Below, piece by piece: positions 46,806 to 58,600 of a DNA stretch of 64,000 bases. The translations under genes and the position numbers were made by a program. The DNA lies in the NCBI RefSeq assembly GCF_031755915.1, contig NC_083383.1, forward strand, positions 17,721,001-17,785,000. Direction: 5' to 3'. Under the pieces are notes generated by a model. The model did not search any database. It worked only from the letters and a program-made list of their open reading frames with translations, and had not been told where the DNA came from. Each line of letters starts with the position of its first letter. Positions within the stretch are counted from its first letter, which is position 1. The stretch is from Ziziphus jujuba (lineage: Eukaryota; Streptophyta; Magnoliopsida; Rosales; Rhamnaceae).

Positions 46806-48040
46806 ATTGGTATAGTATAACTATATGGATTTTTGTTACTAAACATACTCATATTTGTCATTGCTTAACTTATTTAAGTAATTATTTTGATATTTCTTGG
46901 TATAAAGTAAATAGGACATTGAATTTTGGAGCTAATGAAACTTTTCGGATGGACTAAATGAGTTTTATGGTTCTTCTTCTCAAGTTTGTGGCCAAGATAT
47001 TAGAATGAATAGTCAAACTAATTTTATGCCTACTCTAGAAAACCATTTACAGCTATTTTATACTTCATTTCATTAGCTTGAGCTTGTGGTTAATATATAA
47101 ATATTTTATATTGTCATGTTATCAAATATCATTATCCAAGACTCCGAATTAACTTTCAATTTATGTAGGGTGACAGAAATTTGGGCAATGCAGATGGGAG
47201 CAACAACTAGATGGCTGCATAGGCTACATTCTTTTAGACCTATGCTGTCTAGTATTTTTATGTGTGTTGGAAAGGTGGTAGAGTTAATTTCAGAATCTGA
47301 AAATAAGAACAAAAATCTTATTTAAAATAAATTTTCATCTAAGGAGGCTTTTGATATTCTAAATTTATCAGTTGGTAGTTTCTTTGTTTGAGGATATTAT
47401 TGAAATTGATTATTTTCAAGTTGTCAATTCAAGTCTAAGCAAAATGCATTATTCAAGAATGTATTCTGCTGCACTCTATTAAGCAACTTCTTTAGTATTT
47501 TTTGGTTTTTTATGTGTATTCTTTCCTAGAGATTTATATATGGTGATTTCGTTACAAATGATAGCTTATGTTCAAAGATAATCAAAGATAAAACAGAGTC
47601 TTTGATGGTTGCATAATTCTCTTAACAATGATATGACAAACTTTCTTTGTTAATTTTTATGAAGTTTTATCCAAAAATTAGACATTAAAAAAAAAAAAAA
47701 AATTGGAACTTTGAAGCTTATTTTTATCATTTTTTTACATACTTGGAAATTTGTAAATTTCAACTTTTCATAAGAAAAGTGTCTAGAAAACCAAAGATGG
47801 AAAAAAAATCTATAGAACTTTCAGAGTTGTATTACTAAATTAATCAGAAAGCTTACAAAGGATACCGATGTTTTTGACCATTTCTACAGAACCGGTTGAG
47901 AGTTAACAACCTAAAAAATAAACTTCTAACAAGCTTAATAACCAAGCTAACAGAATTTTCTAAATTGTTGAACCCTTCAACTAATGGCAACTTGTCTATG
48001 AAACAGCTTATACAAAAAGAGAACAATCATCTTCTCCAAT

Positions 48041-48073
<33 letters not shown>

Positions 48074-48917
48074 ATATTTGAGCAAGCACTTAATCAACTT
48101 TATTTCATCATGCTTTCCATCCATTTCCTCTTCGATTTCCTTCAATGAGTCAACCGGTTTTAGTTTTAATGGCTCCAAATGCTTCGCATCATAACTAAGT
48201 TTGTACTCCAGTAATCATATTGAGCAAGACTTAAAGTCAGACAAAAAACAGCATTGCAGAGAATGAAAAAAAAAAAAAAAATTAAGATCAGCAGCTGCAA
48301 TTGAAAAAAAATTAAAATCTAGTTGAATAAAGGCAAATGTTGGTGGCAACTGCAATTGAAATAAATATTAATAAAAGCCCACTGATTACTATTAATATTA
48401 CCCTATTAATATTAACTACAGTTGACATAAATATTAATCAATGGGCTTCTAACTACCACTAACATTAACAAACATTTGAAGTAAGCAAATTGCACAAAAT
48501 TAGCTAGAAAAAACCAAAAACCAAAAACCAATGCGTTATCAAACAATGCCTAAGTAAAATATTATCATGTTACAAGCTGCTTTTAGGTAACAAAACTATT
48601 TATAAGTTGTTCATTCAAGGTGCCAGGAATACACCCTGGGAGTATTTTAAGTTTATTTCACCCTCAAGCCTTATAACACAAGAAGCCAATAATGAATCAA
48701 ATAGAAAGAAGCAGCATCTAATAAAGAACAGAAGTTTCATATCCTTTGTCAAACTTAGAATTGAATTTCTTTCACTTAAATTTATATAAAATTCTTATTT
48801 TTGCATTATTATACTCTATACCCACATATACAGGGGTTCTGGAAATAAAAAAGCAGGGGTGAATCCACTTCAGCAAACAAAAGCTATATAGAAAAGGTAT
48901 GTTCCCAAATGTCTTAC
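46806..48917. other. MULE internal non-coding region
   Basis: AT-rich, with a poly-T run at 48041-48071. Short frames such as 47116-47325 have no recognised domain. It could contain further captured DNA, but I cannot identify any. Confidence 0.35.
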
Positions 48918-49623
48918 CTGTAATCTTTCCTGCACGTGCAAGCTTGTAAAGGCCTTTTGCATCTCTTGACTCACATAATTCCAAAGGCATGTTCATGAAA
49001 ACCTGTACAAAAAGGTACTGGATTATATGTTTTCAAAAAAAAATAAAAATAAATAAAAGGGTACAGGATTTCATATTCGAGACTTGTAGATAGACAAACC
49101 AAGAAAATTACATATGTAAGATTTATATTAAGGAGCCTTGCCTCAATAAAATTTGAATCTGGCAACATTGCCCGGCAAGCATCCCGACCTATCCTATAGG
49201 GAGATATCAGACTAGCAATACAGATCAAACCACAATCTGCAAACAGTTTTGCTACCTCACCTACAAAAAAAAAATATTGTCAACTAATTACAGTGTAAAA
49301 GTAGATTTCATACTCCAGTAAGTTGAACAACACCAACATCAGCATTCTAACAATGAAATATAGTTTTGACATACATTTGTTTATGCCTTGTCAGAGTGAT
49401 TTGCAGGAAAAGCTTGAATTGGAACTTAACAATCTCCATATTCTTTAACAAATCCATTGAAAGAAACATACCAACTCTTTAAGTATATTTTCAGTCCGAT
49501 CTTCATGTTTGAAACCAAGATCCTTGTTTAGTCCATACTGAAGATTATCTTCATCAAGAAAATATGAAAGCTTTCCCTTAGAATGCAGATCTCTACTTAG
49601 TGTGCATGCAAGTGTGCTTTTCC
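48918..49623 (-). pseudogene. APK: APS kinase gene fragment captured in the MULE
   Basis: Three consecutive exons of adenylyl-sulfate kinase lie in order on the minus strand. Exon A is 49623-49472 (GKSTLACTLSRDLHSKGK, LGFKHEDRTEN), exon B is 49260-49142 (EVAKLFADCGLICIASLISP, RDACRAMLPDSNFIE) and exon C is 49002-48918 ([29 protein letters not shown]). APS kinase phosphorylates adenosine 5'-phosphosulfate to PAPS, the sulfate donor. Upstream exons (plastid transit peptide and the first half of the P-loop, GLSGS) and downstream exons (FTGIDDPYE region) are absent. Decay signs are DGDN changed to DEDN in the substrate-binding motif, an apparent 2-base insertion at the end of exon A, and a GC instead of GT donor after exon B. 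Retained introns show capture at the DNA level. It lies antisense to the transposase. Confidence 0.88.
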
Positions 49624-50279
49624 CTGTAAATATTTTCCAGAGTTTAGCATGATATATTGTAACAATTACTACAAAATAAAGCAAAATTCAGTAAGGCATA
49701 AATATACCCCATTCACTTGAATTTTTTTGGCTGTGAATGTTCAAGATTTGTGACAAACAATAAGTTACATGATAGTTCATTGCAAGAAATCATCTTGAGA
49801 GTAACAGGTACAATCAAGGTCAACAAGTTAGCATATGCAACACATAAGGCAAAATCGATTGAACATAACAAGACATCCATCACATATCTGGCCTGAAAAT
49901 TAGAGTATATATAGCAGCATTAAGATTAAATAAATAAATAAACAAGATAAATAAATAACTAAATTCATCCCTACAAACACCCAAACTCATTCTTCAACAA
50001 ACAGTTGATTGACCATCATAATTTTCTTTTTTATCGTCAAAATCTCCACCTAATCCATAAAACCAATTCCGAAATGTAACAACTATAGATTTTGCACAAT
50101 TAGTAGATAACGACAAACTCCAACACCCACACCGACATACCCGTCCTAAAATTCAAGAAAAAAATTGAAAAAAAAAGAAGAAGGTTAATGTTGAAGATTG
50201 AGATAAACCCACCTAAAATTCTGAAATTGAGAGAAACGATGTGATTACTCAATTTCGTTGTATTCAGGAACTCTGTTAA
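49624..50279. other. MULE internal region between captured exons and right arm
   Basis: No further APS kinase exon or other gene was recognised. It may be intron sequence captured along with the exons. Confidence 0.4.
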
Positions 50280-50600
50280 ACAGCCGATGGTTAAGGGAAA
50301 GCAAATGGTGTTACTGGTTAGATGGCTTGGAGGAGAAAAGGAATAGACGGTATTCTTCTTCGTCGTCGTCTAAGAAAGAGAAGAGCTATGATGGGCAAGA
50401 AGGCAGGCAATGGTGCTGGTGAGATGGCTTGAAGGAGAAACTGATAGACGGTTGACGGTATTCTTCTTCGTACGGTAGATGGTATTCTTCTTTGTTGTCA
50501 TCCAAGAAAGAGAAGAGCTATGATGCGCAAGTAGGCAGCCGATGGTGCTGGTGAGATGGCTTGAAGGAGAAACTGTTAGACAGCGATTTCTTCTTTTCTG
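50280..50600. repeat. tandem repeats in MULE right arm, about 130 bp period
   Basis: Units containing tattcttcttcgtcgt, aagaaagagaagagctatga, ggcaagaaggcaggcaatgg and gagatggcttgaaggagaaa occur at about 50353-50480 and 50481-50600, with a more diverged unit at 50280-50352. The left arm shows only one such unit. Confidence 0.75.
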
Positions 50601-50758
50601 TTTTTTTAAGAATATTATAAAATCTAAGAAATAAAAAACTAATTAATTAATTAGAAATTTTGTTAGTGACGTGGCAATATTAAGTGAAGTGCTATGTCAG
50701 ATGCGATATCATAATGGTTACAATTTTGATTAAATTTTTTGTATCTATAACATTATTG
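50486..50758 (-). repeat. MULE right TIR
   Basis: Reverse complement of the left TIR (30003-30249 plus 42372-42412), including the uninterrupted agaaagagaagagctatgat sequence that spans the hAT target site in the left arm. Confidence 0.8.
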
Positions 50759-51126
50759 ATTAATTTGCTGCCAGTGTACTTTAGAACTTGATCAAATTAA
50801 AACCAAAACCGAAATAAAATTCATTTTATCACGTTATTCTGCTGAATTACATAAACCATTCAAAAATTTAAAAACAAACTCTCTCTCTCTATATATATAT
50901 ATTATGCACCATATAACCTCCCCTTACTACAATATTTATAACTATATATCATTTATATGCCCTTATTTTTTCCATATTAGACCTCTAAAAACTCACATAT
51001 AAAATTCCCTCCTCTTCTCTTATAAAACACAAACAAGTATTCGATATGCAGGCATATATAAAACACGAACCAATAAGATTCACCACAAACTCAAACGCTC
51101 CTAAAAACCTTCCACCACCCCTTCTC
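50759..51126. other. 3' flank of the DUF642 gene
   Basis: AT-rich spacer between the MULE end and the DUF642 stop codon, with a CT/AT microsatellite at 50880-50902. It probably contains the DUF642 3'-UTR on the minus strand. Confidence 0.45.
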
Positions 51127-54100
51127 TTATGGCCTTAAACGCGCCTGCGGATTACGAACACTCACCAGCACCACATCATCAAGCACCGGTCCACACAGAG
51201 AAGAGAAGTCATCACTCCTCATGGTGTAAAACGTGCTGAAGAACATAATCCTCGTTCGATTAGCTTCGGCTACGAATTTGAGCACGGCCCGCTTGTATCC
51301 GCCTTTGCCTTTGGACTCATATGGGACCTTCACCGTGGCTCTTCCAGCGAACGCCTCGACAACCATGGAACCCTCACAGGAGTTGCTGGCATCTCCAACG
51401 GAGAAATAAAGCGTGTAGGTCTTGCCGATGATCGTCCTCACCACCTGCGCAATGGCACTCTCTTTTCCGGCCACGAGCTCCACCGCACGTTTACCTTCTG
51501 GCACGGAGAAGTGGTCAGAGTCGATGTATTTGACTGCTTTCAGTGACTCCACCATCCATCCTGGTAATGGGGAGTGATCGTCTTCAATGTTTGGTGGGAT
51601 TAAAACTCCCCATGATGTGTTCGGGAAGATGTACGGACCTTCTTCGAAGCCATTGTTTTTTATCAAGTTCTCTGTTAAAAAAAAAAAAAAAAAATTCAAA
51701 ATAGCAGCAAAAATGGCTGGTTAGCATTTATTTGATAAAGAGACTCAAAATACTAATAATAATAATAAACCAAAAAAAAAAAAAAAAAATCTGTGTCTTA
51801 ATTCCCTGCTTTTCTCTCATTTTTTGGGTAGAATTGCAGGAGTGAATCTGCAAAGGAAAATTTTACGCCAAGGTATAGACCCACTGCATTAATGTGGAGG
51901 AAAATTAATAATTAGAGTTGGACCGTCACTTGGAGAACAAATGGGGCCCTATATATTAGCAATGGCACGAGGCTCATTAATTCCATGGGCTGAAGTTTGT
52001 CCAAACTGAAAGTTACAAGTGAACACTGATATTTTACCAAAAAAGAGAAACCAACTTTTGTAGTATATCATTATAATTTTACACATATTGCAGTTCCATA
52101 GCATTACCCCTATTGTTGCCTATAACGACTCAATTATAATCGGTAGTTTATGCAAAATTTGATTTAATAATTGTAAATGTTGGATAAATTAATATATCGA
52201 TCAGATTCATGTGAAAACAATTTAATGTTTTTGATATAAAATCTATGTGAGAACAACTTAATGTTTTTAATATAAAATATTCTTTTTTGTTAGATTTTAA
52301 ATCATATTAAATATTAAAATTAAAAATTAAAATATAAATTTAATAACATATATTAAGTTCTATTTAAAAAATATAAATTTTAATAAAATTCGATAATTAA
52401 TAAATATAATTTTAATTTTTAATTTTTAACACAATTAAAACCTTCAAACAAAAACTCCAACGTTAATTTTAATATTAAAATCTAATTTATACATGGTTAT
52501 TAATTTATAATCTCAATGCATCGAAATAAGAGAAAAAACAATATCATATTTTCATATCCATATTATTATTTATTATTTAAGTTATTCATTTTCGAAGAAT
52601 TTTCAAGATAAAAGAGTATCCTTTTGCTACTCAATAAATAATAACTTGTTCCATAAAAGGGTGTAGTGTAATTTCGACTTCAGCAGGATGAGATTTTAAA
52701 ACAGGTGAGGGCAAGGGAACAGTTTTTCTTTTTTATATTTTTCATAGTTTAAGCCAATAAATTGTTTCCTATTTAAGAGAATAACAGAGTCTGGCCTATT
52801 AAATTATTTTGTAAGGAATTTATGGCCTGTCTGGTACCTAAACAGAGTGGAGACTGTCACGACTCAAATCATAGCTGTTCGTTTAGCATGTTTACAAATG
52901 CACAGATAGAGACCCATACCATACTCTCTGATGAGTTAACATGTTCCAATCAACACAGTGAAAATGACTAATCACTCCATGTTAAAATCCACCTAATATA
53001 AACTTTGTAAAAGAAAAGATTTTAACATTTTTACTATTTTGGTTACATATAAATGAGAACAGCATATATACAATTTTTTTATTTTTCTTATTTTTTCAAC
53101 GACAGGAGTGGAGCAATCAAATCCAATATTATTGTAAAAAACTTTTTTTATTCTTTTAAAATGCATGTAGCCATGTACGTATTGGACTATTGTACTATAC
53201 CCATTAATCCTAACTAATAGAAAACTAATTATTCTTTTTTTATTTTTACTTAAAAAAAAAGAAAAAAGAAAAAAGAAGTAAATAAATATATAAAGAGAGA
53301 ACTTACTGTTGCTTGCTCTTGGGGGATAAAGAGCCTTGATGGCAACCGAATCAATGAGAGGACCACAGGCCGGGTCCTCCTCCACACCTGGATTATGAAT
53401 AATGATCTCTGCCTCCATGGACTCAGCTTGGAAAGCCCACGAGTACGAATCCCACCCGTTACTGCTATACAATGTTTGAATTGGTAGCACACCAGAGTCT
53501 GGTGCAACGGTGACGTTTAATCTCTCCTCTTGGGCACATGTCCTAGCTGCACTAAACGTAAGGGAATAGTACAACCCCTTTGTCACCGGTATCTTTTGCT
53601 TTATTGATGCCTCGTTTCCTAGCCTCACCGCAAAGGCTCCCTCCGGCACCACCAACAACATGTCCCCTTGCTTTTGGCCGGATTTTATATACTCGACGAA
53701 GCCGGAAATTTCCCACTTGGGTATGGCATACCGGCCGATCACCACCGTGCCTTTCATTTCCGTGGCCTTGGGACCCCACTCGAAATTGCCATTGTCTAGC
53801 AAACCTGATAAACACCAATAACACAACAACTTAACAGTATAAAAACTAAGAATCATAAAGTTGAATAGTAATTTAATATAACTCGACGCAAATTCTTTCT
53901 TTATGATTCTGATATTTGGTTTTACAAATTTGATTCATATTAAGTTATTAAGAATTTAGGTATTACCCTTCTTCTTTTTTTTTTTTACTTTAAATAGAAT
54001 GCGACGAAATTATTTATATCATGTGTGTCAGCTGTCTAGCTGATATTGGTAAGAATTTTTCTACACAAACCCCATGTGAGTTTTCTGCCCACCGAGCTTA

Positions 54101-54804
54101 AATACTGGGCCAAAAAACAAAAATTTTAATCACAACCTTCCAAACAATATACTCTCAGCCGCCTAGCTGAAAAAAATTGATGCCATACTACCACATACAT
54201 GCTGCCAAATCTAAGCATATGAAAATAGAAAATGATGTACATGACAAAGTGACAGATTTCTCCCTATCGATTTCCTAAATTTCCATGGAAAAATGTCCAT
54301 ATGGATAAGTTCCCGACCATCATCACTATCCGCTATACATATCTGCAGAAACTTCTGAAGCATATCCTGAAAACATTCATTATTTTGTCAGTAATACCCC
54401 TTGACCTCGCCCCAATCCTAAATGACCAAAATGTCCCTATATGATCAAAATAAATTTCTGTTCACTTTTTTTTTTTTTTCACCACGTACTTTGATCATTA
54501 AAAATTCTAGACACAAACAATTTTCACCATCTCATTGACGCTGTGAGCAGAGCCTCTAAATTTAGTCTTTGAGAGAGGTGATTTTTGGTGATCCCACAAA
54601 AGTTGAAAGATTAATTAATTTATAAGCCAATTAAACAAGTAGAGGAACAACTTTAAAATGCTAATAATAATTAAACAAAGAAAAGCAAAATTCAGGAAGA
54701 AAATAGAGCAAAAATATTTAGTATTTCTTACCATCTTTGACAATAGAGAAGGCAAAGTGGCAGGTGGCGCACAATATCACCGACAATAAGGCAAGCCCTC
54801 GCAT
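51127..54804 (-). CDS. DUF642 secreted cell-wall protein
   Basis: Coding sequence is complement(join(51127..51671, 53307..53804, 54732..54804)), 1116 bp, 371 aa, both introns GT-AG. Exon 1 encodes a signal peptide (MRGLALLSVILCATCHFAFS) ending shortly before VKDG. Exon 2 carries the first DUF642 (galactose-binding-like) domain (LLDNGNFEWGP, VPEGAFAVRLGNEASIKQKI, YSLTFSAARTCAQ, CGPLIDSVAIK). Exon 3 carries the second (NLIKNNGFEEGPYIFPNTSW, VPEGKRAVELVAGKESAIAQ, YTLYFSVGDASNSC, CGPVLDDVVLVSV). NVT and NRT are possible N-glycosylation sites. DUF642 proteins (the BIIDXI group) are plant-specific apoplastic proteins that interact with pectin methylesterase and cell-wall polymers; the exact role of this one is not shown. 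Length and exon layout are normal for the family. Intron 2 is 1.6 kb. Confidence 0.94.
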
Positions 54805-54836
54805 TGTTAAATTAAAGTCTGCAAATTTTTTTGAGT

Positions 54837-54839
<3 letters not shown>

Positions 54840-54862
<23 letters not shown>
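54840..54862. repeat. (GA)n microsatellite in the DUF642 5' leader
   Basis: A GA tract (CT on the coding strand) lies about 36-58 bases before the ATG, a usual position for CT-rich leader tracts of plant genes. Confidence 0.8.
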
Positions 54863-54868
<6 letters not shown>

Positions 54869-54898
54869 TGCAGAGAGTAAGTTGAGGATGAGCTTGGG

Positions 54899-54905
54899 CT
54901 TATAT
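54899..54905 (-). promoter_or_regulatory. TATA box of the DUF642 gene
   Basis: ATATAAG on the minus strand lies about 95 bases before the ATG, giving a plausible leader of about 65 bases. Confidence 0.55.
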
Positions 54906-55174
54906 GCACGCCAACTAACTTAAACAACCTTGGATTTCATAAATAATATCAGAAATTGCCATTTTTCCGCAACTCTTTGTCTTCACGTGGGACTTATTAT
55001 CATCATGACGAAATTTTTACTCAAAATTTTGTTTTACACTGAACCCGACCCGGAACCCGAAATCTGGGCATGTCTTCTTTCGGTGGGTTGAAGACAAAAG
55101 CTGTTCAACATCACATGGGCTTCACACTTGCACTTCCCTAAGCTATTCGTATAGCATGCCTAAAACCTAGACAC
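54906..55174 (-). other. upstream region of the DUF642 gene
   Basis: Less AT-rich DNA (for example gaacccgacccggaacccga near 55041). No reading frame. Probably the proximal promoter. Confidence 0.4.
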
Positions 55175-55660
55175 CGTTTGCTTAACTTTTGGTAGATGTT
55201 CATTGAAGAACAAATTTGTAATTTCACCATCACAATAGAATTTCTCATCGACATTAAAAACTAGATCTGGTCGTTAATCCTCGTTGTCCATCAGCAAATG
55301 GATTTTTATATGAATTGTTTAACGAGGTTGGATTACTACAAGCTCCTTAACCTTTCTTTTTTCTTAGATTAAAGACGGAGGCACATGTTTTTGTGTTGTT
55401 ATTCTATTTAATGTCGGTCGTTTTCTAAACTTTTGGTAGATACTGCTAGAAGGGTAAATTTGTAATTTTATTTGCCAAATCAAACTTCTTAACGACACTA
55501 AAAACTAGATCATGTCGTTAATCCTTTTTATAGCATATGGACTTTCATGGAATGTTATACGAGGTTGAATTACTAAATTGTCCTTAACCTAATTTTTCTT
55601 GATTAAGACCAAGGCACGTGTTTTTGTGATGTTATTATATTAATATTGGTCGTTTTAGCA
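55175..55660. repeat. tandem duplication, about 244 bp x 2
   Basis: Copies at 55175-55418 and 55419-55660 share aacttttggtaga, aaatttgtaattt, aaaactagatc, gtcgttaatcct, acgaggttg, ccttaacct and cacgtgttt/cacatgttttttgtg in the same order. They differ by about a fifth of positions, so the duplication is old. It lies upstream of the DUF642 gene. Confidence 0.75.
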
Positions 55661-58600
55661 GCATTTAGAAATAGTTAGTACTAGGATTAGCAAAATGTCA
55701 CAGTCCAATTAGGAAACAAAACAAGTAAAAAAAAATAATAATTTATTGATTTGATGGTTCAGAATGACTAATTTACAAAGATTTAATTAATCATACCCAT
55801 GTGCATCGATTAGAAGCAATATGTGACAAATTATTCTATTAAATCCGGGTTATATTTATTAATATTTAATTATTATATCAAATGGATATGTTTTGAAGCT
55901 GAATATACAAATAATACATAAAGCTAAAATCAAGAAGACAGTTATAATTTGTTAAGATTCTGAGATATATGTCTCATTTTGGTTTTTTCGGATCTTAGCT
56001 CTCCATTATATATTGATTATCAGCAAAAATATAAGTTTAAAAATAAAATAATTAAGGTTCCGAGTTTAAACAACAACATTAAGGTAATTGGCATTTGACT
56101 TGTGTGTAATCCTTCCAAATAACCATGTCGTGTTTCTAAGTCTTCCATTGAAAACCATGCTTTCTATCCATTCAACAATTGAATTGAAGCAAGGATGCTT
56201 AGTTCAGTTTTTGAGGTTTTTTAAGGTAATAGGAAGGAATAAAATTTTAAAAAATATTATTTTTAATTATAGATATTCATTAAATTGACATTTTACATAA
56301 TTATAATCAAAAGGTTTATATTGTATTTTATTATAAAAATAATAAAATTAAATATATTAATTAAAATTTATCAAATAAACAGGTGATCTTCATCAATAAT
56401 AATAAATAATAAAATTTATAATTTAAAGAAATTAAAATTATAGTTAAAAGCACAATAACAAACAGAAGAAAAAAAACAAAAAAAAAAAAGACTAAAACGA
56501 AAATACTAATTGACGTTTGAATATCAATAATTTTCTGGATTTACTTCGTTAATTCATGCACATATTAGAATTGGAATTTTTGATAATTTAATTAAGTATA
56601 TACGGCTAAATTGAAAGTCTCATTATTATAGATTATTCAATTGATAATTGAAGTGCCATATCAAGAGAGAAGTCATATAGAATTGTTTTTGACTGAAGCA
56701 TTAATTTAATTTTATAAAATTATCATAATTTTGATTTAATTACCAAACTGTGACAATTCGAACCCTTCCAATTAAATAAATATATATTTTTACTCTTATT
56801 TCAATGGCATTAAAAACAATGCCAATAAAATCTTATTGAAATATATTATAAACTTTTAGTATATATGAATGATCAGTCCTTCGACAAAATCCATAGGAAA
56901 AGTGGATTTGTTTCTAGTACTAGCATACATTCAGAAAAAGGAACCTTGTCGCTTTTCTTGTACATTCCAAATAATCATCATTGATATTTGTTTGAAAAAT
57001 TCTTGATTTTATATTTTATTTTCTTGTTTCAATTTGTTGGATTGTTTAAATCCAATTAAAGATTCTCAATATATTCATTATTCAAATCATATTTCTGAAA
57101 TCTAACCGCTCTTTGGCTAAGGAACAAGTTACGCTGCTTAAATCAAATCTCAAACCTGATTCTTTCTTATATGTCCCAAAAAAAAAAACAAAAAAGTGAA
57201 AATTACTTTATTTGTAAAATACTGACAAATTAAAGGCTCTGCAAAAAGTGATAGAATCCTGATGAAACTGCCAAACGAGTTTGTGTTGTCGGGTCTGTGA
57301 TTAAATAGTATTTTTCTGTTTGTCTTGTTGGGTCGGTGATTAAATATTATTTTCTGTTACCAATTGATAAGGTGATTGAGATGGTAATTAAGTACAAAGT
57401 TTCCTCTTCAAAACCCTACTTTAATATTTCCCTTCCCTTTTTAATGGAAATTCTCAATTTCTTCTTCCGTTACTTGGAAAACCCCAAAACCTCCAAAGTT
57501 AAAAAGAGTTTACGTTAATATCATATTATTATTATTATTATTATTTATTATTATTTTTTTTTAGAATAAAGAAAAAATTATATATTTTTATGGACGTAGA
57601 AAAACACATCACGAGGACTGTGGGGTCAGAGATGAGCGTAGGTTAGGTGGGACCCACTAGAGGGGATCCTGACAATCCAAGCTGACCTGACCTTATCTAA
57701 TATATAAGCACCCCATGATCCTTGCCTGTTGCTGGGCTTTGATTTGGAGGGAAACATGTGGGCCTGTAATTTTTTAAAATGTTAAAAGTTCAAGTGGGCC
57801 ACCTTTAATCTCAGCCTCATCTTCTTTCAATCGCCCGCATGTGGACGACCGAGCTTAGGCCGGACATCTAGGGACACCGTATTTATTTATTCAAGCATTT
57901 ATTTTCCATTTTACCCTTTTTGTACTTTTTCTCTATTTTCCTTTTGGTCCCAAATTATTTTTCAAAATATCAAATTATTACGTATCATTTGGTAATGTGT
58001 TGTTTAAATTATATATAATTCACTTATTGTGACTATTAGTGAGCCCTACTAGTCTGTTAGAAATCTACTTAACAGTACAGCTAATGTTTATTTTGAAAAG
58101 TATCAAAGTTAAAGATAAAAATTGATTTTAGAATTTAGTTTTTTATATTTTAGTTTTATAAAAATTAATTTTTTATTTAGTATGTTTGATGAGTAATAAA
58201 AAAATTGAGATTTTGTAAGTAATTAAATTTAATATTGTATAATACATTAAAGATAAATATATATTTTAAAAAAATTTAAAATTATTTTTTCTGAAATTCT
58301 TAAAATAACATATTTATAGGTAGAACAACTTTTCTACATATTTTCTTATATTGGTGGGAACCTAATTCTTTGAATTCATACTTTTTCACTTCACAATAAA
58401 TATCCAAATAAAAAAAATTATTATTTTTCTAAAAAAATTATATTATTACTAATTTTATCATTATCCAAACAATACTATAATGGTAAAATAAAAACACAAA
58501 AATCATTCGAAACTGTTTTTTTAATTTATATTTGTTTAAGAGGTTTAACAAATTCTAATGCATAGCAAACAAGATATTTATTTTTTTATCCTATTTTATT

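Larger units (their letters stand above)
30003..50758 (+). mobile_element. Mutator-like element (MULE), FAR1-type, with nested insertions
   Basis: Long terminal inverted repeats bound this element. The left arm (caataatgctatagatacca, attgtaacc, tgacatggcact, attgccacatcactaacaaa, aattaattaattag, then gatggcttgaaggag in complement) matches the reverse complement of 50486-50758. Inside are a broken FAR1/MULE transposase on the + strand (44512-46805) and an APS kinase gene fragment on the minus strand (48918-49623). A 12.1 kb hAT insertion (30250-42371) splits the left arm; without it the MULE would be about 8.6 kb. A clean 9 bp target duplication is not visible; only ATTAA occurs on both sides. 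Confidence 0.8.

Noticed and set aside
29994..50767. A 9 bp target duplication for the MULE
   Set aside because: atatattaa on the left and attaatttg on the right share only a shifted ATTAA; not good enough to call.
52200..52510. A further copy of the 60255/61860 repeat inside a DUF642 intron
   Set aside because: The similarity is limited to AT-rich motifs and could be chance.
53250..53856. Several long frames on both strands
   Set aside because: They are shadows of the DUF642 exon 2 in other phases, or read into the intron.
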